Notes: generated by a model not told the origin, from the letters alone. A stretch of 64,000 nt of DNA from Spisula solida (GCA_947247005.1 OX365955.1:45983822-46047821), one strand, 5' to 3'. Counted from the stretch's first letter, positions 48,649 through 61,740 are shown. Program-made: numbers and translations.

Positions 48649-49007
48649 TAGTGGGACATATTTTTTGCAACTTACCGCCACCTATATGTTTCTGTTCCGC
48701 TTAAATAGACGATAATCCGAGTTCAGGGAGAACTGATATTCAATTTCTAATATTTACATTCATTTCGACCATTGTAGTATCACGTGACGAATCATGTGAC
48801 AATATAGAAAATGATTGGTGTTCGGGTAATACCATGCAACTCTTCAGCCAATCAAATTACTCGTAACAAAAGCCGTGCTGTCACTGTCAAAATGGCAAAA
48901 GTCGGCGAATTGTTTTCAGTCAATGTTGTTGAATTGCTGCTTTCGTCTAGCTAAGCTGTACAGAAACGGACGAGTGTCGGTGAGTTAATCCAAATATGTT
49001 CCTCTAC
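48649..49007. promoter_or_regulatory. Promoter-like spacer between the inverted arms
   Basis: The spacer holds TATCACGTGACG (E-box CACGTG), GATTGGTG and AGCCAATCA (CCAAT box in both orientations). It also has a short ORF starting ATGGCAAAAGTCGGC and then GTGTCGGTGAGTTAATC, which resembles a 5' splice donor. No downstream exon is identified. The reading as a promoter with a first exon is inference. Confidence 0.3.
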
Positions 49008-49375
49008 CAAATCGTCATACTAATTTCCTGAGATCGTGTGTAAATAATGATTTCTCTTCTTTATCGAAGGCCGTTTTCTAGTTTCTGTCTGTGCAGGGTT
49101 ATGTCGTCAAACCGGGTTTTACGCATTTTGTGAACATTCTGTGCTCGACACAGGCGACATTGTGTACGTGTATTGATAAAAGTTGTATTTTTTATGTATA
49201 ATATTATATTGTCTTGAAGTGTGCAGTAAAAATTAAATGATTGTATTCGGCTTGTTTAAAATATTGGACATACTGTTGAGTTGGGTATATGAGGGCCAGT
49301 CATAAAGAAAGACCCCTGTCTTATGTATTCATAGTATAGATGTGAAAGATATTTTTATCGGGTCGAATCCCTTTG
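49008..49375 (-). repeat. Right arm of the 1.1-kb inverted repeat
   Basis: It mirrors the left arm with only a few mismatches, ending TCGGGTCGAATCCCTTTG. The low divergence makes it young compared with most repeats here. Confidence 0.9.
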
Positions 49376-52300
49376 ACCTAACCGTGATGATATGGAACAT
49401 CAATTCTCCTGCTATTTGATCATTATTTCTTCAATTACGGAAGAGCATACATATTATAAGACATAACATATACATGCATCGATACATTAATAACTTATGA
49501 GGAACAACAATATCTTACAAAAATACACGTACTAGACAAATGACAACAGCACACTATAATGTACATATAAATTTACATAACAACAGAAAGGCACAACAAT
49601 TTCCAAATTGAATAAAAATTACAGCAATCTCATTAAAATCATATCATTTTTACGCCCCAATTCTAAACACGCTGATATAGTTCTAACAGGGTACAGATAG
49701 GAAGTAAATGTAAGAATCCAATTTAAATTATATTTTAAATTTAAACAATTACAGAATGCACATGTACACATGCGATTCAGAAAGTGCAAATTTCATGGTG
49801 TTTATTTACTAGCAGCTTTACATAACGCGTGCTTCAATTGATACCAACCAAATTCCATTTGATACTTTTATGCTTTAAAATTCTAAAAAATAACTTCATT
49901 AAAATTCAATTTCAAATTGCTGGTGTCAATGGATAACAACTTCAAAACATTATAACTATTTGGACATGCAATGCAAAACTTCACAGAAACAGCAGAGCAC
50001 CAGAGGCTCAAAAAGTGAAAAGCGTGCTTTGCTGTTTCGGTGGAGTGCTGCCTATCCTGTTCGATATGCTGTTTGTATTTGTGTAAACACGGTACACAAG
50101 CGGTCGACTGACAAATACATTGACGGAGCTATCTACACACTGCGCAGACAGGAACTACTTACTCTAAATACATTCGTCTTCCTTTTAAAAGCTATACATT
50201 CGTTCGAAATCATTGTCCTAGTATATTAAGGTTTGTTCTAAACCTACGATTACCTCGGGACAGTATTGTCTGATACATTGTACGTATTCCGTCGGTCGTA
50301 ATGGCCAGTCAACTATCCGTTGTAACGGCCTGTTATTCCTGAAAAAAACATTTATCAACTTAATGAATCACATAGACCAATATGCCTAATGGCGTCACAG
50401 TCTTGCTCTCTATCGCCTACCACTTCCTGAGGTTAGCCTTCTGACATTTCAAGAGATTCTGTGTGAGATGTATCTGTAATGGAAAGTTCAATCGGTATTT
50501 TCTCTTTTGTCCAGCGAATAACAGAAGCACTTTTCACACTATCATATTGTCAATTTATCACACTCTATAACATAAGGGCGTGTTATATACGTACCTGGTA
50601 ACTCGAATTAGCTACTGGAAGGTATAAATGGTATATGTGTAGAACTAAGACCAATTAATGTTTGTGAAGATAATTTGATCTGGGCACCAGCTGTATGTAC
50701 TCACATTATTGGACAACTGGGAAAATAAACGGACTAGGTACTAAGACATTGTTAGTTGCTTGCTGCAGGATTAGTGAATATTGGAGGTTTAATGCATGGA
50801 ATGCAAATTCGAGCAGGGAAGGCAACACCCATCAGAAACAGCAGATCGCAAAAGGCACAAAAAAGACCACAAGTACATATCACAATGACAAACATAAAAA
50901 AGCACAAAAAAAAGAAATGAAACCTAACAGCAACAAAAACACGACACCCATCCGACATTCCACCGCCCCGGTCAACCAAACATAACTAGGGTGTAAGAGT
51001 CAGCAGACAACAACGAATCACAAGGACGACCGCACATTACTAGGACAACCCCAAGCAACACCCACAGAAACACTAGACTCTTACACGCGTTATACTACGA
51101 ATTAAATTCGCTAATCTGCTCAAAGGAGCAGGCTCAAGAAACACTGCACCAAGCTAGCATTATATACAAAACGGCTTTACATGACAGCTGGGCACACTGA
51201 TTAAAACTTTGACTTTGGTGGTGGTAATGGTCGGACATGCGCCGCTGTGTATGATCTATACTTGGTGTTGTTGTTGTAGATGTATACTTTACAAGGCTGG
51301 TAACTCTGTCTGATAGCCAGAATAATTTTATCTGAATTAACGATATGCTATAATGACTTTACGGATATAATCTGACACAGTAATTATTGCATGTTGTCAT
51401 GATTGGGTTACATAAAGCAATTCGTCACGATATTACTGCAGATATTGAGATAATTATTATTATATAACCGCAAACAAAAATCGATCAGTGGATGCTAGTA
51501 CAACGAATACTACTATACATCAGATTATCCACCTGCATTGCCAACAATATCAGACTTGATACCACCTGCAGTGTGATTATTAAGTTAACTTGTTTGTCTG
51601 GTGTTAATGGATGTGTGGATGCGGGTAATGGTACATATTTAGTTTACTCTAGACCACGGTATTGCCAAGACGTATTGAATGTTTCAAAACTACTCAGTAT
51701 TAGAATAATAAGCAATGAAGCAATGTTGTTACTAGTATCCTTATTAGAATGGTTGTATTCGATGGTGGATTGAAATGCTGGTATGTTCAATATTGTGTTT
51801 TTATTCTGTACATGACCGTTGGCGAATAAGCGAGGATCGGAGTGTATATTGTCATATTCAATAAAACACGAGAATCGGAATGAGCCGGAATGCCGCAGGA
51901 ATAGCAATTCTAAGTGCATACGTACATGTTCGAAATGCATAATGCCTGCGTTCCGAGCGCATTCCATATATACGAGCACTGGAACGTTTTTCACATGTTC
52001 TAAACCTTCGTGTGGCGTTTTTTTTCTAAAGCTTGAGACGGATGACTCGTTATGAAGGAATAGACTTTAAAAATGTCATTCATGCCTAACCCCAATGTCA
52101 AACCTAGTCTGCAGCACATGGACTTGACTATAGGAGAACAATATTTGTAATGTATACACAAAGCTGTTAACATATAGCTGGGCTATAGGGAACACGCAAT
52201 TTTGTATCAAGTCGGAACAAATTTGACAACTGGGGCTATCTTCTCCTCTCGTTGTAATGTTTGTCACGAAATTGTCATTTTAATCCGTTACGTTCCATGT

Positions 52301-52671
52301 CGACGTGCTATGGATACCTTGGTGTCTTGCCAAATAAACGAGACTTTGAAATCATAATTTGCAGAAATAATGAAACATTCCCCTCATGGGAATTCCATTA
52401 TACATATCAACACGCAGCTGATCCTCTGTGAATGAAGGTATTGGTGATGCAATAATAATTGATGTGCTGCCGTCTTGGGATATGCAATAGGGGGTAATAT
52501 AATCACAATTGTTTAATACTTAACTTGAATGCAATGTTATGCATTGCTGTCAAATATTGGTGCATCATATGTGACATTTGAAGAATTCGATATCAACCAT
52601 GTTAAATCTAGACACAGGACCACTGTAAGACAAACAATCTTTACTTGCAAATATGTATACTGTAAGGCTTC
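49376..52671. other. Intergenic, one repeat-like patch
   Basis: 50800-51080 has GGGAAGGCAACACCCATCAG and AC-rich sequence, a possible distant member of the GGCAGCACTCAA repeat family. The ORFs at 51492-51994 overlap on both strands and show no domain. Confidence 0.45.
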
Positions 52672-52855
52672 ATTTAGTATTTCGACAGCTTGGACATGGG
52701 AGGATAATAACTTGTTTAGTTGGGCATTTTGCTTTGTTTGTTTCTGTTTTTTCTGGGCTCAGTTTCTTCAGGTGGGCATTGTGTTTTTTTTATGTTTTCT
52801 GTGCTCGGCTGGTTAAGCTGAGAGCTGCCTTCCCTGTTTAAATTAATATTATCTT
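52672..52855 (+). repeat. TTAATATAATC-family repeat, 5'-truncated copy
   Basis: It starts abruptly at TATTTCGACAGCTTGGACAT and ends AGAGCTGCCTTCCCTGTTTA then AATTAATATTATC. The overlapping ORFs (52529-52841) are repeat-derived. Confidence 0.7.
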
Positions 52856-53439
52856 TGTCAGATCGGTCGCTGTATGTTTACTTTTGTCTCGTATTTATAT
52901 CTTTGTAAGGTGGATTATGTCTCATTCCAAGAGCATCTTTCGTTCTCTATAGTAACCATAATTCTCTATAATTCTTTCAAATATATGAGTTAAGTAACCA
53001 TGCACTAGTCATTGATGCATCGCAATATTGCACGAAAACACTTTTCATATTGCCCACTGCGCTACAAATATCACCCTACTATGTTTTTGACGCATGCAAT
53101 AAATTAAAAATGGTCAGTTGATTTAAATCAATTTTGTTCTGGAATAATTGTGTCGCTCCAGTGAATAAGAAAGCTGATCCCATGTGTTTATTATCAAATA
53201 TCCAATGTTTTGGGCGTAAATGTGAATAAATGAGCGTCTCAGTTCACGTGCGAATGATTCGCAGATGACCATTTACTGTAGATAGATAGATTTCCAGAGT
53301 TATTGGCACTTGGAAACCGGCTGATACTTGCTAAAAGATAATAACATTTCATACAGAAACAGGAACAGCTGAAGCCAGGTCCTTAAAATCCGCGAGTGTA
53401 TGCCTTTGTGTAAAATATGTTCTGTAAATATGTTTATGT

Positions 53440-53640
53440 TGTTTGTCAAGCAACTGAATGTTTTTGCCTTTTTGTTGAACTTTGTTCATTTTGTATGTGC
53501 CATTCTGCAATTTCGTTGTCCAGCATAAGGCGGCTTCGTATCTTTTAAAAATACATGTTCACTATATATGACATTGTGTTGTAGATTGTCCTTGTGGTGT
53601 GTGGTGTCCGGTTGTTGTTTTCTTCAGGAGAAAAGAAAAG
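53440..53640 (+). repeat. Repeat segment shared with 5440-5580 (inverted)
   Basis: TTTTGTATGTGCCATTCTGC and TTGTCCTTGTGGTGTGTGGT match the reverse complement of the earlier segment. Confidence 0.65.
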
Positions 53641-53892
53641 CAATAAGGAAACAGACGAAAACAGAAAACACAGACCTCAAGTATAAGCCGCAAAGACAAG
53701 TTTTTTTTCTACACACAAACGACAAATACTCAGTGATTACAAATGTTTGATATCATAGTATATATGCCAGCAGATTATCTTATTATGCCTACCGTGTCTT
53801 ATATTTCTTCACCGACTTGCCTTGCCCAACGTCGCTGCCTCTACCAATACAAAATGTCGCCATTATTATTATTTGCTTGGAAGAGACATATT

Positions 53893-54108
53893 GCTGGCTT
53901 AGAATTAGAAGGTCGTGAGTACTACTTACGACCTAATAAGACTCATGCATATTTGAAATCGGCATCTCAATGCGAATCTTATGAGCCAAATTTCGTGAAA
54001 ATTAAAAGTTGTCATGTTGCCCAAACTGTATTCAGACAGTATTTTCTTGTTTTCTCAAAATATTGAGTTTGCACTTACGACCTTCTAATTTCAAGTCAGC
54101 GATATATC
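53893..54108. mobile_element. GCTGGCTT...GGTCGTAAGTA MITE, most complete copy
   Basis: The left end is TTGCTGGCTTAGAATTAGAA and the right end TTCTAATTTCAAGTCAGCGA. The body carries CATGCATATTTGAAATC and TTTTCTTGTTTTCTCAAAA. It is flanked by a direct duplication of host sequence (53770-53880 and 54110-54200). Confidence 0.72.
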
Positions 54109-54906
54109 AGCAGATTGTTTCATTACCGTGTCTTATTTTTCTCCTTTGCCCAACGTCGCTGCCTCTACCAGTACAAAATGTCGTCACTATTATTACATTG
54201 TATAAACAATCGCTTGAAAGAGACTTTTTTTAATATTGATACGTGTATATGTCTGTATAAAGCATTGTTTAATATTAGTGTTATCCGTAGTACAATATGT
54301 CTGCAGAAATCATTGTTTAATAATTAGTGTTATCAATACAATTACGAGTATCAAGTTGTCCATGTGGTTAACCAAATGTCACCAGATCATCGACTAGTAA
54401 TGCTGTTTGTAATTTGTATAGTTCAAGTGTAAAAGATAATTACCGACACTACTAGTACTTACAATGACCAATTATTATATTGATTTGTCAGTATGTTTCA
54501 GTACATTACTTGGCTGTGCTCTTTTTGTAACGTATACCATGTATATATAGATCGTGTGTTATACATGTTTTGAGGTGTTGAACGTCCACAATATACCGGG
54601 AACCGTAACGATGTTTCATTGAACATACGTTACAATATTTAATATTCATCAACGATATATTGAGGAAAATATTGCTTATTTTTTTGTTATGGTGTTGGAC
54701 TAATGTCCGTGCTGGTAACGTCGTCGTGTGGACACTTGAACACATTTGGCACAATATATGTACGACATCGACTTTGATTATTGGCAGTGTAACGTCGTGG
54801 ACTGGATTTTTAAACACATTATTATGCTCAAAACGACATCAAGATTGCTGCTTTCGAAGTGCAAGAATATCATAAGTGTATTAAAACAAAAGATCTTAGA
54901 AATTAA

Positions 54907-55284
54907 AGTCACATTATGCCTTAAATGGCTATTTTCAAAAACCAATAACTTGGCTACCCGTCTGCAAAATAATGCATTTTGAGCACTTTAGTTGAGTCAC
55001 AAAGGAGGAAAATACCATAGGATGGAAGAAAACGAAATAAAGCCTCAAGTTGGTTTGTAAACAAACTAACGAAATGTAAACAATAAATGCATAATTTTAG
55101 GTCTAAGGGGAGCAACTCTTGCAAAATTAGTATTTTGTCATCCATACATTTTACTAAATGTGATTTTTGGCATATTATTTCGACAAATATAGCTGATATT
55201 CTGTCGTCAATTATAGGTCGTTTGTGAAAAACATACTATCTTTGTATTTAGTCTATTTACTGTATGATCGGGAATTATGTGACT
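54907..55284. mobile_element. TTAA-flanked MITE, copy 2 (inverted relative to copy 1)
   Basis: The ends are AGTCACATTATGCC and the inverse of AGTCACATAATTCC, with TTAA on each side. Shared blocks include AAACCAATAACTTGG and GGTCTAAGGGGAGCAACTCT. Confidence 0.75.
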
Positions 55285-56298
55285 TTAAATGTATCTTCCA
55301 CGAACTACCAGTATAAGTGTAAAAAGATAAGAAAACCGTGACAGGGATATAAACATTTATAAATAGGTACTAGTTCTCAGGTGTATAAAACTGCATGTAT
55401 ATCTGAGAACACAACCAGGATGTGGTGAAAAGTGTCTATTTTATATTTTGTAGAGGGATATTAATTATTGTACGTTGCTAGGCGATTCGTTGAGGAATAA
55501 ACTGCTACATACATTTATGAGTGTTTGTACTTCAAAATAAAACTGCATCGATTTCCTAGTGACAGAGCTTCCGCATTGAGAGTGAAATTCTCAAACCCTC
55601 GTATTCAGCATAGGTTCCCACTAGTTGCCAACAACAAGTGCTATTTGTGGCTGTCATAATAAGTGATCAGTCGTATTATCCATATTAACCGACCACTGTT
55701 GTGTGGTATGCATATAACCGTATTCATACTGGTTATTGGCGCAACAATTTGGGGGTTGTTGCTATAACCGAGCGGCCAAATGCGTTTGTGCTTGACGCTG
55801 CTAGGCAATTGCTCCGTGTGGTGTAGGTTAAAATTCCATTAAAGGAGCAAACAAGTTTAACCATGTTTCAAAGTATAGTGCGAATTTGTGAAAACCGTAG
55901 CGTAATAAAATGTGAATATGTTTTCCAGATATTTCTATGAAACTATATAACGGGGTAGTGCATGTTTACATGTATAGAATTGCTTAATATTACATCTAAA
56001 AATGAACTTATTAATTCATGTAAATATTTGTTCCATGCACATCGTAAAAGAGAATAATTAAAAGAGGAACAGAGTAACACTAATCAAGTGTTGTCAAACC
56101 ATTGTATTGTACCTTTATTATAAATAGCCATTCTCCTTTACTTGTACTGACAAGTAGTTCCATTCATTGTATCCATCTAAATAATTCTGCTATGTAATCA
56201 TGTATACTAGTATGATGTTCTTTTGCCAATAATAGGCCTATTGCTTGTATTGTGATGAGGTGTTGTACGCACAAATCGAAAATAAACTTCTGTTCTGT

Positions 56299-56441
56299 GT
56301 CTCCGTAGCTCAGTGGTAAGCGCGCTTGTCGTCTAATCTAGCGACCCGGATTCAAATCCGGGTGGAGGCACACACATGTCCGTCATGTTTCAGCAGAAAG
56401 CAGACTGGTAAATAAAGGCTATGCTCGGCATTTAAAAAAAA
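56299..56441 (+). mobile_element. Short tRNA-derived SINE, copy 2
   Basis: It is the best-preserved head: acceptor strands GTCTCCG / TGGAGGC, box A TAGCTCAGTGG and a perfect T-arm CCCGGATTCAAATCCGGG. The anticodon arm (CGCTTGTCGTCTAATCTAGCG) does not form a normal 7-base loop. The same tail as copy 1 and the A-run mark it as a SINE rather than a tRNA gene. Confidence 0.75.
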
Positions 56442-57034
56442 TGTTCTGCTCATGTTTTTTTCGAAAGCGTTTTCTTTTCTTCAAATTTTAATTTATTGGA
56501 TACAGTAAGCTATAGTAGGCCGTATATATTATGTTCACGGTACTACCTGGGATTAACAATAAAAAATAAGTATCAATGGAGCGAAGAACTTCCATTGCAA
56601 ATATTGCTCGTTCACTCTGGACGGTCTATTTTGTCAAATCGGTTAAAATGTACGTATGCTTTAGTATTTATATTTACAGATTGCTTGAAGATCGAGTACT
56701 TCAGTGACTGGTGCAAGGTTTGATTATGTGTGCATTTGTATGTACGGGGTGAGAATTCAACATGAACAGTCATTTCCATTCATTTGAGAAGCGGAAACAT
56801 GTATCAGCGGCTGTGGAAGCGTCAGTGGTGAGTTATATGTGGTTCATCAGTTATTATTTTATACTATTTTATTTAAGGTCGATTGTGAAACAAGTTTTTC
56901 AAACTTATATTAATCACTCTCGACACCTCATTCCTGATGTTGTTCACCGCCACAAGGGTATGAGAGAGGAGAAGCCAATTTCCCTTTTATGCTGAGCGTC
57001 TAGCAAGGGAATTTCTGGTACCATTTTATTTCGT

Positions 57035-57118
57035 CTTTGGTATGACGCGGTCAGGGATCGAACCCGAGACCTCCCGCACTCAAAGCGAACGCTCAATGAC
57101 TAGGCTATCGAGGAGGTT
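57035..57118 (-). mobile_element. tRNA-like SINE head, minus strand
   Basis: On the minus strand it has box A-like TAGCCTAGTCATTGAGCG and box B GGGTTCGATCCCTG. It is preceded by CCTCCTCGA, which does not pair well as an acceptor stem. The body may extend to about 56950. Confidence 0.5.
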
Positions 57119-57737
57119 GTACAGCTGTTCATTCAAAATAATATAAAAAATACATTTTCATTGGTGAGTATGTATTACCGGTATAGGTGAAGATTTATTA
57201 ATTTGTTCTCCCGTTTTATCTAATTTTATACTTTTATATCATTTCTTTATCCAAACAATTCGAATGATAGTCTTACAGTTTATAAATTTAAATGGTTACT
57301 AAGAATTTCTAGCGTAAGAACAGTAAATAATACAATCTGGCATTTGTATTTGTGAATGCAAGTTCGACTAGTGCTATAACACATACTATGGTCATACTAT
57401 TGCTGGGCTTATTTCTATAACAGCATTTACGTTCATCTGTCTTTGTTCCTTTAGTTTACCAATTTCCATCGTGTCTTAAAGAAAGACGTCACCGTCTATC
57501 GATCCACGGTTACAAATAATTCCAAAATAGTACCAAGGTTGCTCGAAATAACATATGAATTTTAATGATAAAAGTCGTTTATGGCAAACTTCATCTCTCA
57601 CGAGACGCAATATGATCATGTAAAGTATACATAGAAGAGACCGAATGCATCCTTATTTCGGTACATACTCTCAAAATGTGTTCATTTCTTATTTTGATAA
57701 TGTGTGAAGCTACTAAGTCAGTGTGAAGCCAGCTACA

Positions 57738-57893
57738 AATAGAGGATCTTGCATGAATGCTCATTACATACGAGTTTTATTAAACGAGTGGACAAAATGA
57801 TATGACACGAGGCTTTGCCGAGTGTCATATTGTTTTTGTCGACAAGTTTAATAAAACTCGTATGTAATGAGCACGAATGTAAGATTCTATTTA
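57738..57893. mobile_element. Palindromic MITE
   Basis: The arms contain GCTCATTACATACGAGTTTT and its complement, folding around a GAGGCTTTGCCGAGTG centre. It is about 156 bp long. Confidence 0.68.
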
Positions 57894-58099
57894 TCACATA
57901 ACCTTAGAAACGCTGAATATTGTTCAGAAGGATGATGTGCGCTGCATATGTTTCAGCCAAAATTTAGCGGTATTATGAGCGCGACGTCATGGTAACGTTG
58001 GTATTATCCTGACGTCAGTGACGGATCAATGCATGGATTGGCTAACGTCACGTCAAGCTAATTTAAATATTTATTGCACGGTCTGGGAGTGCCGAACGA

Positions 58100-60910
58100 T
58101 ATTTACGTCACGGCTTTACGGCACTCCTGGACGCGATGAACATGATGGATAATGATAAGAAATGGTGCTTTTGAAAAAACTTCGACTTGAAGGAAAATGT
58201 GACTTAAGCAAACTGATTATATCAAGTCAAGTTCGACTTAACGGCAATCGACTGCTATATCATAAACATTCAGTATACAGGTACGAGATATAGCGTTGAG
58301 CGCAGGAAAACGGCCCTTAGGACAAACAAAAATCATAAAATTACTTTTTTACATATTCTAACGCCCACAACATTTGGGTTTGCTCAGAACTTTATTTGAT
58401 GATTTTATATTGCCTAGTTCTCTAGTGATGTCCATTTATGCATGCTGCGTAGTGCATCATTATTTGCCAAACGTCGCAACGTCAACATTAAATGAACAGC
58501 GTCATGTTTCAATAAGAACATGAAATTAAACATGCATTAAAATTTTATATATTGTTAATAAATACGAAAACATGATTATTATAATAATATTTTTAAGCTT
58601 TTGTCATAACACATTTAGTGCTGCTTTTCTCTGTACGTGTGTACAGTGCCGTTGCCTAGCAACCGCGAGATATACCTTTTGCTCTTATTATATTAAATCA
58701 CGTCCTCTCATAATAGTCCATTATGAAACCATGGTAACACGCACCCGGCGCAGCCCAACAATTACCATTAATGGCGACTACGTAATGGGGTGTATCTTTG
58801 ATACTATCTTATCGTTAGTTTCGAGAATATACTGGAGTTTCTAAAAATAGATGCGTCATAGCTGTAACACTGGATACCCGTGCATCTTGCCTTGTCATCG
58901 CGTTTCATATCATTACATGTTACATGCTGGACGAGGTCTGCAAAAATGAGGACATTTTGACGATATGTACTGAAATAAACAGAAGTAAAACTCCAAGTGT
59001 TACAAATTCGTGACGCAAAAGTGACGTCACCTGAACGTAAGGAAAAACAGACAAACACAAAGTTCTGTCAACAGCAAGATGGTTATGGCCTCTGATTAGT
59101 ATAAAAATTATCGTAACTATACATTCTGAAAACAGTTCAGCAACTCGTTAATCAGTTTTATAATGGCACAAATGCTTTAGTATTAATTATTCAGCTTTGA
59201 AAGACAGGGAAGTAATAGGAATTCATAAGAACGTTTGTGACGTCAGATACCGAAACTTTTTCCCAATACGTGGGTCATTCAATAAATTCGTAGACTGTGT
59301 TAATCATTTTAACATCCGGTGGTACAGAGAAAAACAAACTACATCACGTCAAACTACAGGCTTTCGGACACAAGTGCTGAAAATATTGCGTGAAACAACG
59401 CATTTTTAAAGAAAATATGGCTAAAATATAAATATCACCATACCCGTACCACCACACACCACAATTTATGATCTGACGTCAGCGACGTTATTGACATTTT
59501 GGTGCACGATTCTCAAATGGAAGCCCGAAATGAAATTATGTTATTAACATTGAAATAAACATAAACCTTTGCATTGTATATTATTTAACATATCTTCCAC
59601 AATATCTTATGTAGTCTAAGTTAAGGATTAAGGCTTGGCATAATGGTTGTATATTAATAGGAAAACACCTCGCACATTTCGACGGACGTTGCGTGAAACG
59701 TCACTACGTTTGCCTATCGGCACATCCATGTATCGTTTTAAATACCATGCTGCTCTTCCGAAATTTGTTTTTGCCACTTAAAGACAAGACCACTGCATGC
59801 TGTATGTTCTCATACCGCTCTCTGTAGCAGCTCTTGTGTGTCTGCTGTGTTTTTCCAAGCCCCATGCACAATTCAATAATCGTATGAATTTCCTCGCGTA
59901 AAGAAATATGCATTTTGACGTTATTTAAAACGCGACTCGCCTTGATAAAACAGTTTTTAATTCCCACTTCGACGTCCAAATAACTTCATACTTGCATGAA
60001 ACCCCGAGATAATATTTTGTAATAATCTGGCAGAAACATCGGAATGTATATTAACTTAAACGGAATTTATATCTAGTTGAACAAATGAAAAAGGCACGTT
60101 ACGTCGGTCGGTGGTGGTAACGCGTTTCCATGGTAATACAATGGCTGATGACATGTTATTAGTTTGCATTATTGAAGATAAATTTGCATTTGACTGTTGG
60201 TAATAAGTTACTGTATGTAATTTTATAGGAATTTTTTGTTAAAACGCAATAATAATGAAATGAGAACGAGTGTCTACGAATATATTGAATGACCCTCGTA
60301 CTAACGTCCCATGGTACGGATTCTCGCCTAGATATTCGACGTAAGATCCGGAAAAATACATGCGATTCTCACCAACGCATTACTTGTGTGGCTCAGTGTG
60401 GTATTGGAATGTATTCATAACCTTTATCACTATAAACTTCGTATTTTATAGCCCTATGCGAAGCACTAACGCCGTGTAAAAAAGCGCGACGTCATTTTGT
60501 GCGCCGGGTGAACGTTAGTGACATTGTTTAGTCACCTGTGACTCTTGGACCGCGTATTTGTTTTAGTTCACGGCTTTACAGTATGTAGAAAAAGGATTCC
60601 GATTTCTGATGGTATATAATTTGATTTATTTCGTTTAACCCTGTGGGGTTTGTGACAATAGTCCTGTTTATTTTTGAACGTCCCGCGTATTAGGACAATA
60701 ATACTACCAAAATATAACGAGGAGGCATTGGGTTTTAACTTTTCAAATTATTTCAGTAACGGCTTAATCTGTATTGTTTGTTGAAATTAAGACCAATTAA
60801 TTGAGATCATACATACAGGTGTAGGTGAATTTGAAAATCAACAAATCAAGATATGCTTATACTAGTTCGGGACACACATAATAATAAAAAGTATAAAGTG
60901 CACTTAAACA
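58100..60910. other. Intergenic, with CRE and X-box motifs
   Basis: No gene is supported. CRE octamers lie at 59022 and 59474, and an X-box at 58651. Confidence 0.45.
58651..58663. promoter_or_regulatory. RFX X-box motif
   Basis: GTTGCCTAGCAAC fits the palindromic RFX consensus (GTNRCC, short spacer, RGYAAC). No adjacent gene is identified. Confidence 0.35.
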
Positions 60911-60911
60911 T

Positions 60912-61146
60912 ATCGCTGGCTTAAAATAAGAAGGTCGTAAATACTCCTTATGACCTTGTAAGACTCATGCATATTTAAAATCTGCATCTCAATGGGTTTC
61001 TAAAGAGCCTATTTTCATGAAAATCAGAAGTAGTCATGTTGACCAAACTGAAGTTTAAAAAAGCTTATTTTTCCATAAGTAACGTGTAGTTTTCAGACAA
61101 TTTTTTCTTGTTTTCTCAAAACATTGATTTTGTACTTACGAGCGAT
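60912..61146. mobile_element. GCTGGCTT...GGTCGTAAGTA MITE, third copy
   Basis: The left end is ATCGCTGGCTTAAAATAAG. The body matches the copies at 39395 and 53893. The right terminus is shortened (TACTTACGAGCGATAG). Confidence 0.65.
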
Positions 61147-61671
61147 AGGTGCATCTTTTATTATGTACATGATACTCGATGTTGATTTTACAATTCGAAA
61201 CTAAAGTATACAACCGCTAAACGTACAGACACTTGATCCCGCAAAACGTGACAGTCAGAAATTAATGATTAAACGCGGCGTTGGAAAAGACATTGCCCGC
61301 AGCTAACATACTGTCACGTCATTAACCGTAGACCATTCTACACGATTAATATTTCAGATTGCCGTGGAGATAGCGTGTAGAAGATCGAGTTCAATGGAAA
61401 CTTTAGAGAAAGGCCGAACACCAAGTATGTATTGTCTTTACCTTAGCAATATGAATTCATTGACCTATCAGATTAAAATGTTGATATCACAATGTTTGGT
61501 GTGCATTAGAAGATACAAAAGCAAATATCTAAATATACCTAGGTCTTTGACAGAAGGTACATAATAATTATACATGTAGTTATATTTTTAAGTTTGCTCA
61601 ATTCTAATCAACATGAATCCCTAGCAACATCAGTTTCCATCAGTTCAATATGTCCATGTTTTCCCTTTTAA

Positions 61672-61740
61672 AGTCCCATTATATGACGGGTTGCCAAGTT
61701 ATTGGTTTTTGAAAATAGCCATTTAATGCAAAATGGGACT
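61672..61740. mobile_element. TTAA-flanked MITE, 69-bp deletion derivative
   Basis: It keeps only the termini AGTCCCATTATATGAC and TTTAATGCAAAATGGGACT plus about 35 bp between them, still flanked by TTAA on both sides. Confidence 0.7.

Noticed and set aside
51492..51994. Overlapping 93- and 116-codon ORFs on opposite strands
   Set aside because: No domain, signal peptide or splice context is visible in either; the lengths are compatible with chance.
56299..56372. Functional tRNA gene
   Set aside because: The anticodon arm does not form a 7-base loop, and the sequence continues into a SINE tail shared with 45482-45632.
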